Assembly: GCA_041670885.1 (NCBI GenBank)
Contig: JBAXYJ010000022.1
Location: forward strand, 1-19,886
Origin: JAJBWD01 sp041670885
GTDB taxonomy: Bacteria; Bacillota; Clostridia; Clostridiales; Clostridiaceae
DNA: 19,886 nucleotides
Direction: 5' to 3'
Each line of letters begins with the position of its first letter. The stretch's first letter is position 1. Position numbers and translations under genes: made by a program. Shown here one piece after another: positions 1 through 7,678 of the stretch. The notes under the pieces were generated by a model, which saw nothing but the letters and a program-made list of their open reading frames with translations, had not been told where the DNA came from and made no database searches.

Positions 1-884
1 GTGCTGTGATTGAAACACTGATAAAGGGTAAGGATGATATAGGTGAAGACAGAATAATAAAAAGCATGGTTGGACGTGAAATTACAGACCGTTTTCCAGC
101 CAGAAATACAAAAATAGGAGATATTGGATTTGAGGTTAAGAATTGGAGTGTTGATGATCCGATAGTTGAGAACAGAAAAATTGTTAAGGATGCCAGTTAT
201 TACGTGAGGAAAGGTGAAGTTGTTGGTTTCTCAGGACTTATGGGAGCTGGAAGAACTGAATTTGCTATGAGCATTTTTGGTAAGTCTTATGGTAAAAATA
301 TATCCGGTACTATTATTAAAGATGGTAAAGAAATTCATCTTAATAGTGTAAGACAAGCTATTGATAATGGAATAGCTTATGTAACAGAAGACAGAAAATC
401 TGCTGGACTTAATTTGATTGATAATATAAAAAGAAATATAACAATAGCCAGCATGGTAAAAATAAGCGGACATAATGTAGTGGATAATAACAAAGAAACT
501 CAGGTTGCTGAGGAGTATCGTAAAAAGCTTAATATTAAGTCCTCCAGTATCCTGCAAAAAGCCGGTAATTTATCTGGAGGAAATCAGCAAAAGGTGGTTT
601 TAAGCAAATGGATTTTTGCAGACCCGGACGTGCTTATATTAGATGAACCTACCCGCGGTATTGATGTAGGCTCAAAATATGAAATATATACTATCATAAA
701 TCATTTAGCGGATATGGGAAAATGTGTTGTATTTATTTCATCTGAACTGCCAGAAATACTTGGCATGAGTGATAGAGTTTATGTAATGAACGAAGGCAAA
801 ATAGTAGGTGAGCTTGATAGGGACAAGGCTTCTCAGGAAAGTGTAATGAAGTGTATTATGTTAAGCAACAAGGAGGTAAAATAA
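1..884 (+). CDS. Multiple-monosaccharide ABC transporter ATP-binding protein, C-terminal part (5' end outside window)
   Basis: This is the ATPase of a carbohydrate ABC importer of the MglA/XylG/GguA (MmsA) type, which carries two fused nucleotide-binding domains. Only about 293 codons are present; the frame is open to the left edge, so the first domain lies outside the window. The visible second domain has the degenerate Walker A typical of this half (GLMGAGRTE), the signature LSGGNQQKV and Walker B VLILDEPTRGIDVG. The charged stretch GREITDRFPARN before it is the usual inter-domain linker of this family. Its stop codon overlaps the start of the permease by one base (TAATG), so the two are translationally coupled. 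The sugar-binding protein, expected in such operons, is not seen and is probably upstream. The family is clear; the exact sugar is not readable from sequence. Confidence 0.93.
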   Translation, partial: AVIETLIKGKDDIGEDRIIKSMVGREITDRFPARNTKIGDIGFEVKNWSVDDPIVENRKIVKDASYYVRKGEVVGFSGLMGAGRTEFAMSIFGKSYGKNISGTIIKDGKEIHLNSVRQAIDNGIAYVTEDRKSAGLNLIDNIKRNITIASMVKISGHNVVDNNKETQVAEEYRKKLNIKSSSILQKAGNLSGGNQQKVVLSKWIFADPDVLILDEPTRGIDVGSKYEIYTIINHLADMGKCVVFISSELPEILGMSDRVYVMNEGKIVGELDRDKASQESVMKCIMLSNKEVK

Positions 885-2056
885 TGGGTAAATTGAAAGG
901 TAGTTTTAAAAATAATATCAGACAATATGCAATGCTGATAGTTTTGGTTTTTATAATATTATTATTTGAAGGATTGACCGGAGGAATACTTCTTAAACCT
1001 CAGAATGTTACTAATCTGATTCTTCAAAATAGTTATGTAATTATTCTGGCAACAGGTATGGTATTGTGCATTTTAACCGGAGGTAATATTGACCTTTCAG
1101 TTGGTTCGATAGTAGCCCTGATAGGTGCTTTAATAGGAACATTGCTGGTTGTCGTAAAATTATCATTACTATGGACATTAATAATAGCCTTAGGTGCGGG
1201 TTTATTAATTGGAATGTGGCAGGGATTTTGGATAGCATATATCAGGATACCAGCATTCATTGTTACTCTTGCCGGTATGCTGCTTTTCAGAGGAATGACT
1301 TTGATAATACTTCAGGGTAAAACAATTGCGCCTCTTCCAAGCTCATCTTTAGCAATAAGTTCAGGCTTTATTCCTGATTTTCTAAATGTATTCGGAGCAA
1401 AAATCAACGTTACCACTATTATAGTTGGACTGATTATATCTGTTATTTACTTACTTATTGAGCTTAAAAACAGAAGAAGCAAGAGAAAATATAGCTTTGA
1501 AAATATCTCCATACCATTTTTTATACTAAAAGTCGCAGCTATTTTATTTGTTATTAATATTTTTTCTTACTCTTTAGCTTCTTATAAGGGAATACCAATA
1601 GTACTTGTTTTATTGGCGGCATTAGTATTAATTTATTCATTTATAACCACAAATACCGTACCTGGAAGGTATATATATGCAATGGGAGGAAATGAAAAAG
1701 CAGCGAAATTATCAGGAATTAATACTAATAAGGTTCTATTTTGGGTTTATGTAAATATGGCTGTTTTAGCTGCATTAACTGGATTTGTATTTACTGCAAG
1801 ACTTCAGGCAGCTACTCCTACAGCAGGCGTAAACTTTGAGCTGGATGCCATAGCATCATGCTTCATTGGAGGTGCATCTGCCATAGGTGGTTACGGTACT
1901 GTGGTTGGAACCATAATTGGAGCGTTTGTAATGGGATTTCTAAACAACGGTATGTCTATTATGGGTGTAGGCAGTGATTGGCAGCAGGCTATAAAAGGTT
2001 TTGTTCTTTTAATGGCAGTTGCATTTGATGTAATTTCAAAATCAAAATCAAAATAA
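884..2056 (+). CDS. Multiple-monosaccharide ABC transporter permease (MmsB/GguB/XylH type)
   Basis: This integral membrane permease forms the sugar channel with the ATPase encoded just upstream. The 390-residue product is almost wholly hydrophobic, with about ten membrane segments. It has the family motif near residues 60-75 (GMVLCILTGGNIDLSVGS) and the C-terminal signature around GGASAIGGYGTVVGTIIGA. A charged cytoplasmic loop (ELKNRRSKRKY) sits mid-protein, which fits the longer MmsB/GguB branch (about 390-400 residues) more than RbsC (about 320). I place the start at 884, not at the upstream in-frame GTG at 851, because AAGGAGG at 870-876 precedes it at proper spacing and the upstream codons lie inside the ATPase gene. 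A strong terminator follows, so this is the last gene of the operon. Confidence 0.93.
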   Translation: MGKLKGSFKNNIRQYAMLIVLVFIILLFEGLTGGILLKPQNVTNLILQNSYVIILATGMVLCILTGGNIDLSVGSIVALIGALIGTLLVVVKLSLLWTLIIALGAGLLIGMWQGFWIAYIRIPAFIVTLAGMLLFRGMTLIILQGKTIAPLPSSSLAISSGFIPDFLNVFGAKINVTTIIVGLIISVIYLLIELKNRRSKRKYSFENISIPFFILKVAAILFVINIFSYSLASYKGIPIVLVLLAALVLIYSFITTNTVPGRYIYAMGGNEKAAKLSGINTNKVLFWVYVNMAVLAALTGFVFTARLQAATPTAGVNFELDAIASCFIGGASAIGGYGTVVGTIIGAFVMGFLNNGMSIMGVGSDWQQAIKGFVLLMAVAFDVISKSKSK

Positions 2057-2083
2057 TTAATTTGCAAATTAAAAACTGATAGG

Positions 2084-2141
2084 GTAACCTAATAAAGAAT
2101 TTCAATTTTTGAAATTCTTTTCCAAATTAGGTTACTTTTTT
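2084..2141 (+). terminator. Rho-independent terminator after the sugar ABC operon
   Basis: Two stacked perfect 10-bp stems are visible: GTAACCTAAT (2084-2093) with ATTAGGTTAC (2126-2135), and inside it AAAGAATTTC (2094-2103) with GAAATTCTTT (2111-2120). They are separated only by the loop and a 5-base bulge at 2121-2125. A run of T starts at 2136. It closes the transporter operon and insulates the kinase gene. Confidence 0.9.
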
Positions 2142-2170
2142 TATTTTATAATTATTTTAATACAGTAATA

Positions 2171-2200
2171 TTTACCCATAAGTCAAAATTCTGGTATAAT
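2171..2200 (+). promoter_or_regulatory. Sigma-A type promoter for the histidine kinase gene
   Basis: A perfect TATAAT lies at 2195-2200 with a -35-like TTTACC at 2171-2176, 18 bases apart. It is 31 bases upstream of the kinase start and follows the terminator directly. The -35 match is only moderate. Confidence 0.6.
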
Positions 2201-2230
2201 TGTATTTATTAAGGTTTATAGGAGGAATTA

Positions 2231-4852
2231 ATGAGTTTTCTAACTATTGAATCCATATTTGCATTTCTCGTATATGTATTTTTAGCTGTTTATGCAATAA
2301 ATTTAAGCAAAGATGCAAAGCTTAACAGAGTTTTTGCAGCTCAGTGTATAAGTTTCGCCATTTGGTGTTTTGCCTATATATTTTTATATAACGAGAATCT
2401 TTTTACCACTACAGAACTTTGGCTGATATATTTATTTGGTGCTGTAGGCTGGTGCTCTTATTATGAAATATCATTACATTTTTCTTTGATTCTTACAGGA
2501 AATGTAAATATATTAAAGAATAAAAGAAATATAATATTGACGTATATTCCGGGAATAGTAATGTTTATGATTAACGTAATTTTTTTTTGGCCAGGCGCTT
2601 ATAAAACTAAGCTTATGTATGTACTATATTCAAGTATAAACATGATTTTAACAACCAGCTATATTATGAGCAGTATATTTATAATATGGGTTTGGGGAAG
2701 AAAGACAAAAATAGGCAAGCAAAAAAAACAGGCTAGGATAATAGTTGAAACAGGACTTGTTTCATTTATTCTTGGAATATTATTTCAAAATATATTGCCT
2801 ATGCTTGGTTTAATAGATGTATTTATTGCACAGATAATATCACTCATATGGGCCTTTGGGATTTGCTATGCTATAACAAAATATAAATTCATGAATCTTA
2901 CATCAAATTATGCAGCAGAACATATAGTATCAAAAATTGAAGATATAGTTTTGCTTTTAGATACGGACAATTTAATTACATACTGCAACAATAAAGTTAA
3001 AGATATTCTGGGTTATGAAAAAAAAGATTTGATTAATAGACATTATCAATTCTTGTTTCAGGATTTAAACTATCTGCCAAAGTACATGGACGAAACCTTA
3101 TGTATTTGTAAGAACGGAGATAGAATACCTGCTAAAGTTAAATCAACTGAAATATATGATAAAGAAAAAGACTTTATAGGAACTCTTCTTATAATTAATG
3201 ATATAAGAGAAAATAAAAAGCTTCAGCAGGAGATAGAAGACAGAAAGCAGGCGGAAGCCTCCTCAAAAAACTTACTGGATAATTCAGGGCAAGGATTTTT
3301 AAAAATTGGACAAGACTTGATTATTGATAAAGAATACAGTCAGGCCTGCACTAAGATATTTGACTTTAGTGTATCAGATAAATATTTCCCGAGAGTATTA
3401 TATAGTGATAATGTAAGAGAAATGAAAATTATAGCAGATAATTTATCAGAGGTATTTAATGAAAAAGACATATATGCAAAGCAGAAATATATTTCTGATC
3501 TTCCGCATTTTGCTATTATAAAAAATAAATATATTAAAATGCAGTATAGATTCATAGAAGAAAAAAATGCAGATAAAATTATGGTAATCTTAACAGACGT
3601 AACAAAAGAAACTAAGCTGGAAAATCAGCTGGAAGATGTATTGTTTAAAAATAGAGAGAGCTATAAACTGCTGATTCAACATTCTATGGATGCAATTGTT
3701 GTACACCGAAAGGGTATCCTGCTTTTTGCAAATGAAAGTGCATTTAAACTTACAGGATATAATAGTCAGGAAGAAATGCAGGGAAGAAAAATATATGATT
3801 TTATTCCGGTTGATATCCATAAATTTGTAAAAGAAAAGCATGATGAGATAAACAAAAATATAAACAGCATTATATCCTATAACAGTAAATTACTTAAATT
3901 AGATGGAGAAATAGTGGAAGTGGAAAACAAATCAACACTTATTATATATGAAGGGAAACCAACCATCTTAAGCATACTTCATGATATAACTCCCGAGATT
4001 CAGATGGAGAAACTGCAGAGAGATGTGGAGAAGAACATTAAACTGCTTAATGAAACAAGAGAAATGAATAAACTGATAACTGATTTCTTCTCTAATATTT
4101 CCCATGAACTAAAAACACCTCTGAATGTTATATTTGCTGCTGTTCAAACTTTAAGTCTTTACAATGAAGGAACTGAAGAACATAAAAATATTAGGAGAAG
4201 ATATTTCCACATGATGAAACAAAATTGTTACAGGCTTATTAAATTAATTAATAATATCCTTGATATAACAAGAATAGATTCAGGATTTGTTAAACTTAGA
4301 TTCAAAAATTGCAATATTATAAGTATTGTTGAGGGTATTACTTTATCTGTTGCTTCCTATGTAGAGAGTAAAGGGATAAAACTTGTATTTGATACAGATG
4401 TGGAAGAGAAAATGACTGCCTGTGATCCTGATAAAATTGAAAGAATAATACTTAATATAATATCAAACTCAATAAAGTTTACAGGACAGGGCGGAGAAAT
4501 ATTTGTAAATATAAAAGATCAAAATGAGGGAATAATAATATCAATAAAGGATAATGGTATTGGTATCCCTGAAGAAAAGTTAGATTCGATTTTTGAAAGA
4601 TTCAATCAGGTAGACAAGTCTTTAAGCAGGAATAGAGAGGGTACTGGAATAGGATTATCCTTAGTTAAGTCCTTAGTTGAAATGCATAAAGGGAGAATAG
4701 CAGCTAAAAGCAAGCTGGGAGAGGGAAGTGAATTTATAATATATCTTCCTATTATAAAGGCCTGTGAATCAATAGATGAAAATGAGAATTATGAATTAGA
4801 TATAGAAAGAATTAATATTGAATTTTCGGATATTTATTCAAAAAATGAGTAA
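2231..4852 (+). CDS. 7TM multi-PAS hybrid-less sensor histidine kinase
   Basis: This is an 873-residue membrane sensor kinase. Seven hydrophobic segments fill residues 5-220, a 7TM sensory module. About three PAS-like domains follow: 230-340 (LLLDTDNLITYCNNKVKDILGY), 345-460 (beginning NLLDNSGQGFLKIG), and 475-590 (a clear PAS, HRKGILLFANESAFKLTGY). Then comes the HisKA dimerisation helix with phosphoacceptor H625 (SNISHELKTPLN). The HATPase domain has N-box N746, G1 box DNGIGIPEE, F box FERFNQVDKS and G2 box GTGIGLSLV, all intact. The start is set by AGGAGG at 2220-2225 ahead of ATG. There is no receiver domain, and no response regulator gene adjoins, so it is an orphan kinase. The stimulus is unknown; PAS domains could bind a cofactor or ligand. 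Family assignment is secure, role open. Confidence 0.95.
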   Translation: MSFLTIESIFAFLVYVFLAVYAINLSKDAKLNRVFAAQCISFAIWCFAYIFLYNENLFTTTELWLIYLFGAVGWCSYYEISLHFSLILTGNVNILKNKRNIILTYIPGIVMFMINVIFFWPGAYKTKLMYVLYSSINMILTTSYIMSSIFIIWVWGRKTKIGKQKKQARIIVETGLVSFILGILFQNILPMLGLIDVFIAQIISLIWAFGICYAITKYKFMNLTSNYAAEHIVSKIEDIVLLLDTDNLITYCNNKVKDILGYEKKDLINRHYQFLFQDLNYLPKYMDETLCICKNGDRIPAKVKSTEIYDKEKDFIGTLLIINDIRENKKLQQEIEDRKQAEASSKNLLDNSGQGFLKIGQDLIIDKEYSQACTKIFDFSVSDKYFPRVLYSDNVREMKIIADNLSEVFNEKDIYAKQKYISDLPHFAIIKNKYIKMQYRFIEEKNADKIMVILTDVTKETKLENQLEDVLFKNRESYKLLIQHSMDAIVVHRKGILLFANESAFKLTGYNSQEEMQGRKIYDFIPVDIHKFVKEKHDEINKNINSIISYNSKLLKLDGEIVEVENKSTLIIYEGKPTILSILHDITPEIQMEKLQRDVEKNIKLLNETREMNKLITDFFSNISHELKTPLNVIFAAVQTLSLYNEGTEEHKNIRRRYFHMMKQNCYRLIKLINNILDITRIDSGFVKLRFKNCNIISIVEGITLSVASYVESKGIKLVFDTDVEEKMTACDPDKIERIILNIISNSIKFTGQGGEIFVNIKDQNEGIIISIKDNGIGIPEEKLDSIFERFNQVDKSLSRNREGTGIGLSLVKSLVEMHKGRIAAKSKLGEGSEFIIYLPIIKACESIDENENYELDIERINIEFSDIYSKNE

Positions 4853-4875
4853 TGTAAAGCAGAACGAGGATGTAC

Positions 4876-4992
4876 ATGAAGCATATAACCAGCATTTATA
4901 TTGCAGAACACACTCCTGTAACCCATAGGGAATTTATTTTACCACTGACAGGATCTTTTTTAATGTATAAATTAGATTCAAAGGATAAATAA
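4876..4992 (+). CDS. Possible 38-residue small protein after the kinase
   Basis: An open frame of 38 codons starts at ATG 4876, six bases after GAGG (4866-4869), and its TAA stop lies at the foot of the terminator hairpin. An in-frame ATG also exists at 4870. The product begins MKHITSIYIAEHTPVTHREF and has a hydrophobic middle (FILPLTGSFLMY) but no clear membrane segment. It is 23 bases behind the kinase stop and would share its transcript. I recognise no family. It could be a real small protein, a remnant of a longer gene, or chance; placement between a gene end and a terminator favours expression but does not prove it. Confidence 0.3.
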   Translation: MKHITSIYIAEHTPVTHREFILPLTGSFLMYKLDSKDK

Positions 4993-5022
4993 CTCATAAG
5001 CTTTTTTATGAGTTATTTTTTC
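4987..5022 (+). terminator. Rho-independent terminator after the kinase transcript
   Basis: A perfect 13-bp stem AAATAACTCATAA (4987-4999) pairs with TTATGAGTTATTT (5006-5018) around the loop GCTTTT, and the T run continues to 5021. It ends the kinase (and possible small ORF) transcript before the hydrogenase operon. Confidence 0.85.
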
Positions 5023-5044
5023 GTTTGAAAAATAAAACTTATAA

Positions 5045-5074
5045 ATTTCTCATATACATTAATATATAAGAAAT
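5045..5074. promoter_or_regulatory. Operator-like inverted repeat upstream of the hydrogenase operon
   Basis: ATTTCTCATATA (5045-5056) and TATATAAGAAAT (5063-5074) form an inverted repeat with 11 of 12 positions matching across a 6-base spacer. It ends 16 bases before the first gene of the operon, where a repressor site or -10 region would be expected. I could not assign a -35/-10 pair with confidence. The regulator is unknown. Confidence 0.4.
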
Positions 5075-5090
5075 AGTATGGAGATGTATT

Positions 5091-5447
5091 ATGGAAAAAG
5101 AAAGAATTCTAAAGAAAATAGATTTTTATAAGTATATGTCTTTAAACAGTTTATGTCCTGTGCAGGAATCTTATTATGAAGATCTAATTAATATGGAAGA
5201 GGAGAATTTGAAAAGGTTAGATACCCAGTTTACCTTAGAAGATTTGGCTAAATATAATGGCAGCAGAGGAGAAAAAGCTTACGCAGCTGTTGATGGAATA
5301 GTCTATGATATGAGCAATATAGCAGCTTGGGGGGGCGGAACTCACTTTGGGAATACAGCAGGAAAGGATTTAACCGGAGAATTTAATACCTGTCATAAAA
5401 AAGATGTACTGGTCAATATTCCAAAGGTAGGGACACTAATAAAGTAA
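5091..5447 (+). CDS. Cytochrome b5-like heme/steroid-binding domain protein
   Basis: This 118-residue soluble protein carries a cytochrome b5-like fold at about residues 45-117. It opens with FTLEDLAKYNG, a typical b5 beginning, followed by AYAAVDGIVYDMS. Two histidines lie where heme ligands are expected: GGGTHFGNTAGKDLTG, which replaces the classical HPGG loop, and the later TCHKKDVL. The first 45 residues are charged and helical, with no signal peptide or membrane segment, so it should be cytoplasmic. A GGAG sequence precedes the start. The stop is only 9 bases from the hydrogenase small-subunit start, so it is the first gene of that operon. That suggests an electron-carrier or redox-partner role, but heme binding is inferred from the family, and some relatives bind other ligands. 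Confidence 0.85.
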   Translation: MEKERILKKIDFYKYMSLNSLCPVQESYYEDLINMEEENLKRLDTQFTLEDLAKYNGSRGEKAYAAVDGIVYDMSNIAAWGGGTHFGNTAGKDLTGEFNTCHKKDVLVNIPKVGTLIK

Positions 5448-5456
5448 GGAGTTGTT

Positions 5457-6296
5457 ATGGATAATATTACAGATAAAATGTTTAATGATGCTAAAGATAT
5501 AATAGGAAAAAATAATGAAAAAAAATTAAAAGGAATCTGGCTTGAAGCTGCAGGCTGCTCTGGAAATATTATATCATTTTTAAATGGTGAGAACCCTGGT
5601 CTTATGTATGCCTTAACAAGTCTTATAGATTTAAAATATAGTAATACTCTTATGGCAAATGAAGGAGAAAGAGCTTATGAAAAATTTCTTTCCACATTAA
5701 ATGGTGATTTTATTCTAATTGTAGATGGAGCTATTTCTACAATAGAGGATGGCAAGTACAATATAATTGCAAATTATAAAGGAAAAAGGATAACAGCATT
5801 AGAAGCTGCATTACGTGCCGGAGAAAAGGCAAAGTTTGTTATGGCAGCTGGTACCTGTGCTTCCTTCGGAGGAGTATCTGCGGCATCTCCAAATCCATCC
5901 GGCTCTAAAAGTATTTCAGAGGTTTTGAAAAGATCAGTAATAAATTTACCGGGATGCCCCTGCCATCCTGATTGGGTAATAGGTGTCTTGGCACATATTA
6001 TAAGTTACGGTATGCCGCACTTAGATGAGCTTAACAGACCAGTTATGTTTTATGGAAGTACCATTCATGATAATTGTACAAGAAGAGGATATTTTGAAAA
6101 AAAGATATTTGCAAAAAAGTTAGGTGAGAAAGGCTGTATGTTTAAGCTGGGCTGCAGAGGACCGGTTACTAAAGCTGACTGCCCCAGGAGAAAATGGAAT
6201 GGGTATGTCAACTGGCCTATAGGTAATAATTCTCCCTGTATTGGCTGCGCTCAACCAAACTTTCCTGATAAAATGGAACCTTTCGTCAGGTATTAG
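5457..6296 (+). CDS. [NiFe] hydrogenase small (iron-sulfur) subunit
   Basis: This electron-transfer subunit of an H2-activating [NiFe] hydrogenase has 279 residues. Distal-cluster ligands H204, C207, C227 and C233 are present (IHDNC, LGCRGP). The medial cluster has C242, C261 and C264 (PCIGC) with a Pro (P254) at the fourth position, as in [3Fe-4S] types. The proximal cluster has C34, C134 and C167, but the usual second Cys of C-x-x-C is Asn (N37, in AAGCSGN), and an extra Cys, C169, follows in PGCPCHP. No Tat signal precedes it: the first 26 residues are acidic/charged and lack RRxFxK. A C-terminal membrane anchor is also absent, so the enzyme should be cytoplasmic. GGAG-type ribosome site AAGGAG at 5446-5451 sets the start. 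It lies between the b5-like gene and the large subunit in one operon. I recall similar genes as mbhS in C. acetobutylicum; the subgroup cannot be fixed here. Confidence 0.95.
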   Translation: MDNITDKMFNDAKDIIGKNNEKKLKGIWLEAAGCSGNIISFLNGENPGLMYALTSLIDLKYSNTLMANEGERAYEKFLSTLNGDFILIVDGAISTIEDGKYNIIANYKGKRITALEAALRAGEKAKFVMAAGTCASFGGVSAASPNPSGSKSISEVLKRSVINLPGCPCHPDWVIGVLAHIISYGMPHLDELNRPVMFYGSTIHDNCTRRGYFEKKIFAKKLGEKGCMFKLGCRGPVTKADCPRRKWNGYVNWPIGNNSPCIGCAQPNFPDKMEPFVRY

Positions 6297-6304
6297 GAGG
6301 AAAT

Positions 6305-7669
6305 ATGAGTAAAAGTATAATTATTGATCCAATAACAAGAATCAGCGGTTTTTTAGAGATAACTGCAAATTTAGAGAAAAATGAAGTAGCAGATGTTGAA
6401 ACTTCAGGACTTTTATATAGGGGATTTGAAAAAATACTGGAAAAAAAACCGCCGCTGGATGCTGTTTTTCTAACAGAAAGAATTTGCGGAATATGTTCTG
6501 CTGCTCATTCTATTGCATCATCTATGGCAATTGAAAATGCCTTAGAAATTAAAGTTGATATAAATGATATGTATTTAAGAGATATTATCCATGGTTTTGA
6601 GTTTATTCAAAACCATTTAAGACAATTCTATTTATTTACAGTGCCAAGCTATGTAAGGCTGCCTCATGTTAGTCCTTTATATCAAAATGATTACACAGAC
6701 TATAGGATACCAGAAAAAATAGAAAAAGTAATTAGCGATAATTATATAAAAGGTATAGAAATGAGCAGATTAGCTCATGAGGGGGAGGCGGTACTTGGAG
6801 GTAAGGCTCCTCATAATCATGGAGTTTTTCCGGGAGGAGTAACAACAACTATAGACTCATATAAAATAAGTAAGGTTAAATCTATAATTAAAAGTTTAAG
6901 TGAATTTATAAGCAATAATATGATGGAAGATATGGATATAATATCTGATTACTATTCAGATTATTTTAAGAAAGGAAAATCATACAATAATTTTTTAAGC
7001 TTTGGAGTATTTAATAATTATAATGAAGAGGATATTACCTATATAAAATCAAGTGTAATCATAGAAGGTAAATACAATGAGTTTTCCAAAGATAAGATCA
7101 GTGAGGATATTAGATATTCTTACTATGAAGATGGCAAGGTTAACTTAGATAAGGAAAATTCCTATACTTTTATTAAGGCAGCCAGGTATGATGGACTTCC
7201 AATGGAGGTGGGCCCATTAGCAAGACTTATATTATCAGGGGAATATATTATGAGAAGCTCCTGTATGGACAGAAACAGAGCGAGGGTAATTGAGACTGAG
7301 AAAATTATAAATATTATGGATAAAATGATAAATAGGGTAAAAATTATGGAAAATAACCAGGGGATATATAATTTTGAAGGGAGTCTTATAGGATTTGGAC
7401 TTACAGATACCACAAGGGGAGCTTTATATCACAGTATAGAAATAGAAAATTCTATTATAAAGAGGTACAATATAATAACTCCTACAGTATGGAACCTGTC
7501 ACCTAAGGGCAGTGATGGGGTATATGGAACAGTTGAAAAATCCTTAATGGGAACTAAAATCAATGATATGAAAAACCCGGTTGAGATTGGAAGAATAGTT
7601 AGATCCTATGATCCCTGTGTATCCTGTGCAACTCATGTCTTAAACAGAGATTACCGGGCCTGCACATAA
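6305..7669 (+). CDS. [NiFe] hydrogenase large (catalytic) subunit
   Basis: This subunit holds the Ni-Fe(CN)2CO centre where H2 is split or formed. The 454-residue precursor starts with SIIIDPITRISGFLEI, typical of the family. The N-terminal nickel-binding motif is ERICGICSAAH (C61, C64, H68), and the C-terminal one is SYDPCVSCATH (C438, C441, H444); all four cysteines are intact. Ten residues (VLNRDYRACT) follow H444. This is the tail that an endopeptidase removes after nickel insertion, shorter than the roughly 15 residues usual for group 1 enzymes. AGGAGG lies at 6296-6301, only 3 bases before ATG. The gap to the small subunit is 8 bases, and the protease gene follows 9 bases behind. The hypA-F assembly genes are not in this window and must be elsewhere. 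Confidence 0.96.
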   Translation: MSKSIIIDPITRISGFLEITANLEKNEVADVETSGLLYRGFEKILEKKPPLDAVFLTERICGICSAAHSIASSMAIENALEIKVDINDMYLRDIIHGFEFIQNHLRQFYLFTVPSYVRLPHVSPLYQNDYTDYRIPEKIEKVISDNYIKGIEMSRLAHEGEAVLGGKAPHNHGVFPGGVTTTIDSYKISKVKSIIKSLSEFISNNMMEDMDIISDYYSDYFKKGKSYNNFLSFGVFNNYNEEDITYIKSSVIIEGKYNEFSKDKISEDIRYSYYEDGKVNLDKENSYTFIKAARYDGLPMEVGPLARLILSGEYIMRSSCMDRNRARVIETEKIINIMDKMINRVKIMENNQGIYNFEGSLIGFGLTDTTRGALYHSIEIENSIIKRYNIITPTVWNLSPKGSDGVYGTVEKSLMGTKINDMKNPVEIGRIVRSYDPCVSCATHVLNRDYRACT

Positions 7670-7678
7670 ACTATATAA

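Noticed and set aside
5045..5074. Inverted repeat as a FNR, Rex or CcpA site
   Set aside because: The arms (ATTTCTCATATA) do not match TTGAT-N4-ATCAA, TTGTTAA-type or cre consensus sequences; the binding factor stays unknown.
5457..5540. Tat signal peptide on the hydrogenase small subunit
   Set aside because: The N-terminus is charged, lacks RRxFxK and a hydrophobic stretch, and the conserved GIWLEAAGC core starts at residue 26.
7162..7413. Minus-strand open frame inside the hydrogenase large-subunit gene
   Set aside because: It is opposite a well-conserved gene, its hydrophobic product resembles no family, and no ribosome site precedes it; the same applies to the other antisense frames inside the kinase, permease, speE, lemA, MATE and pgmB genes.
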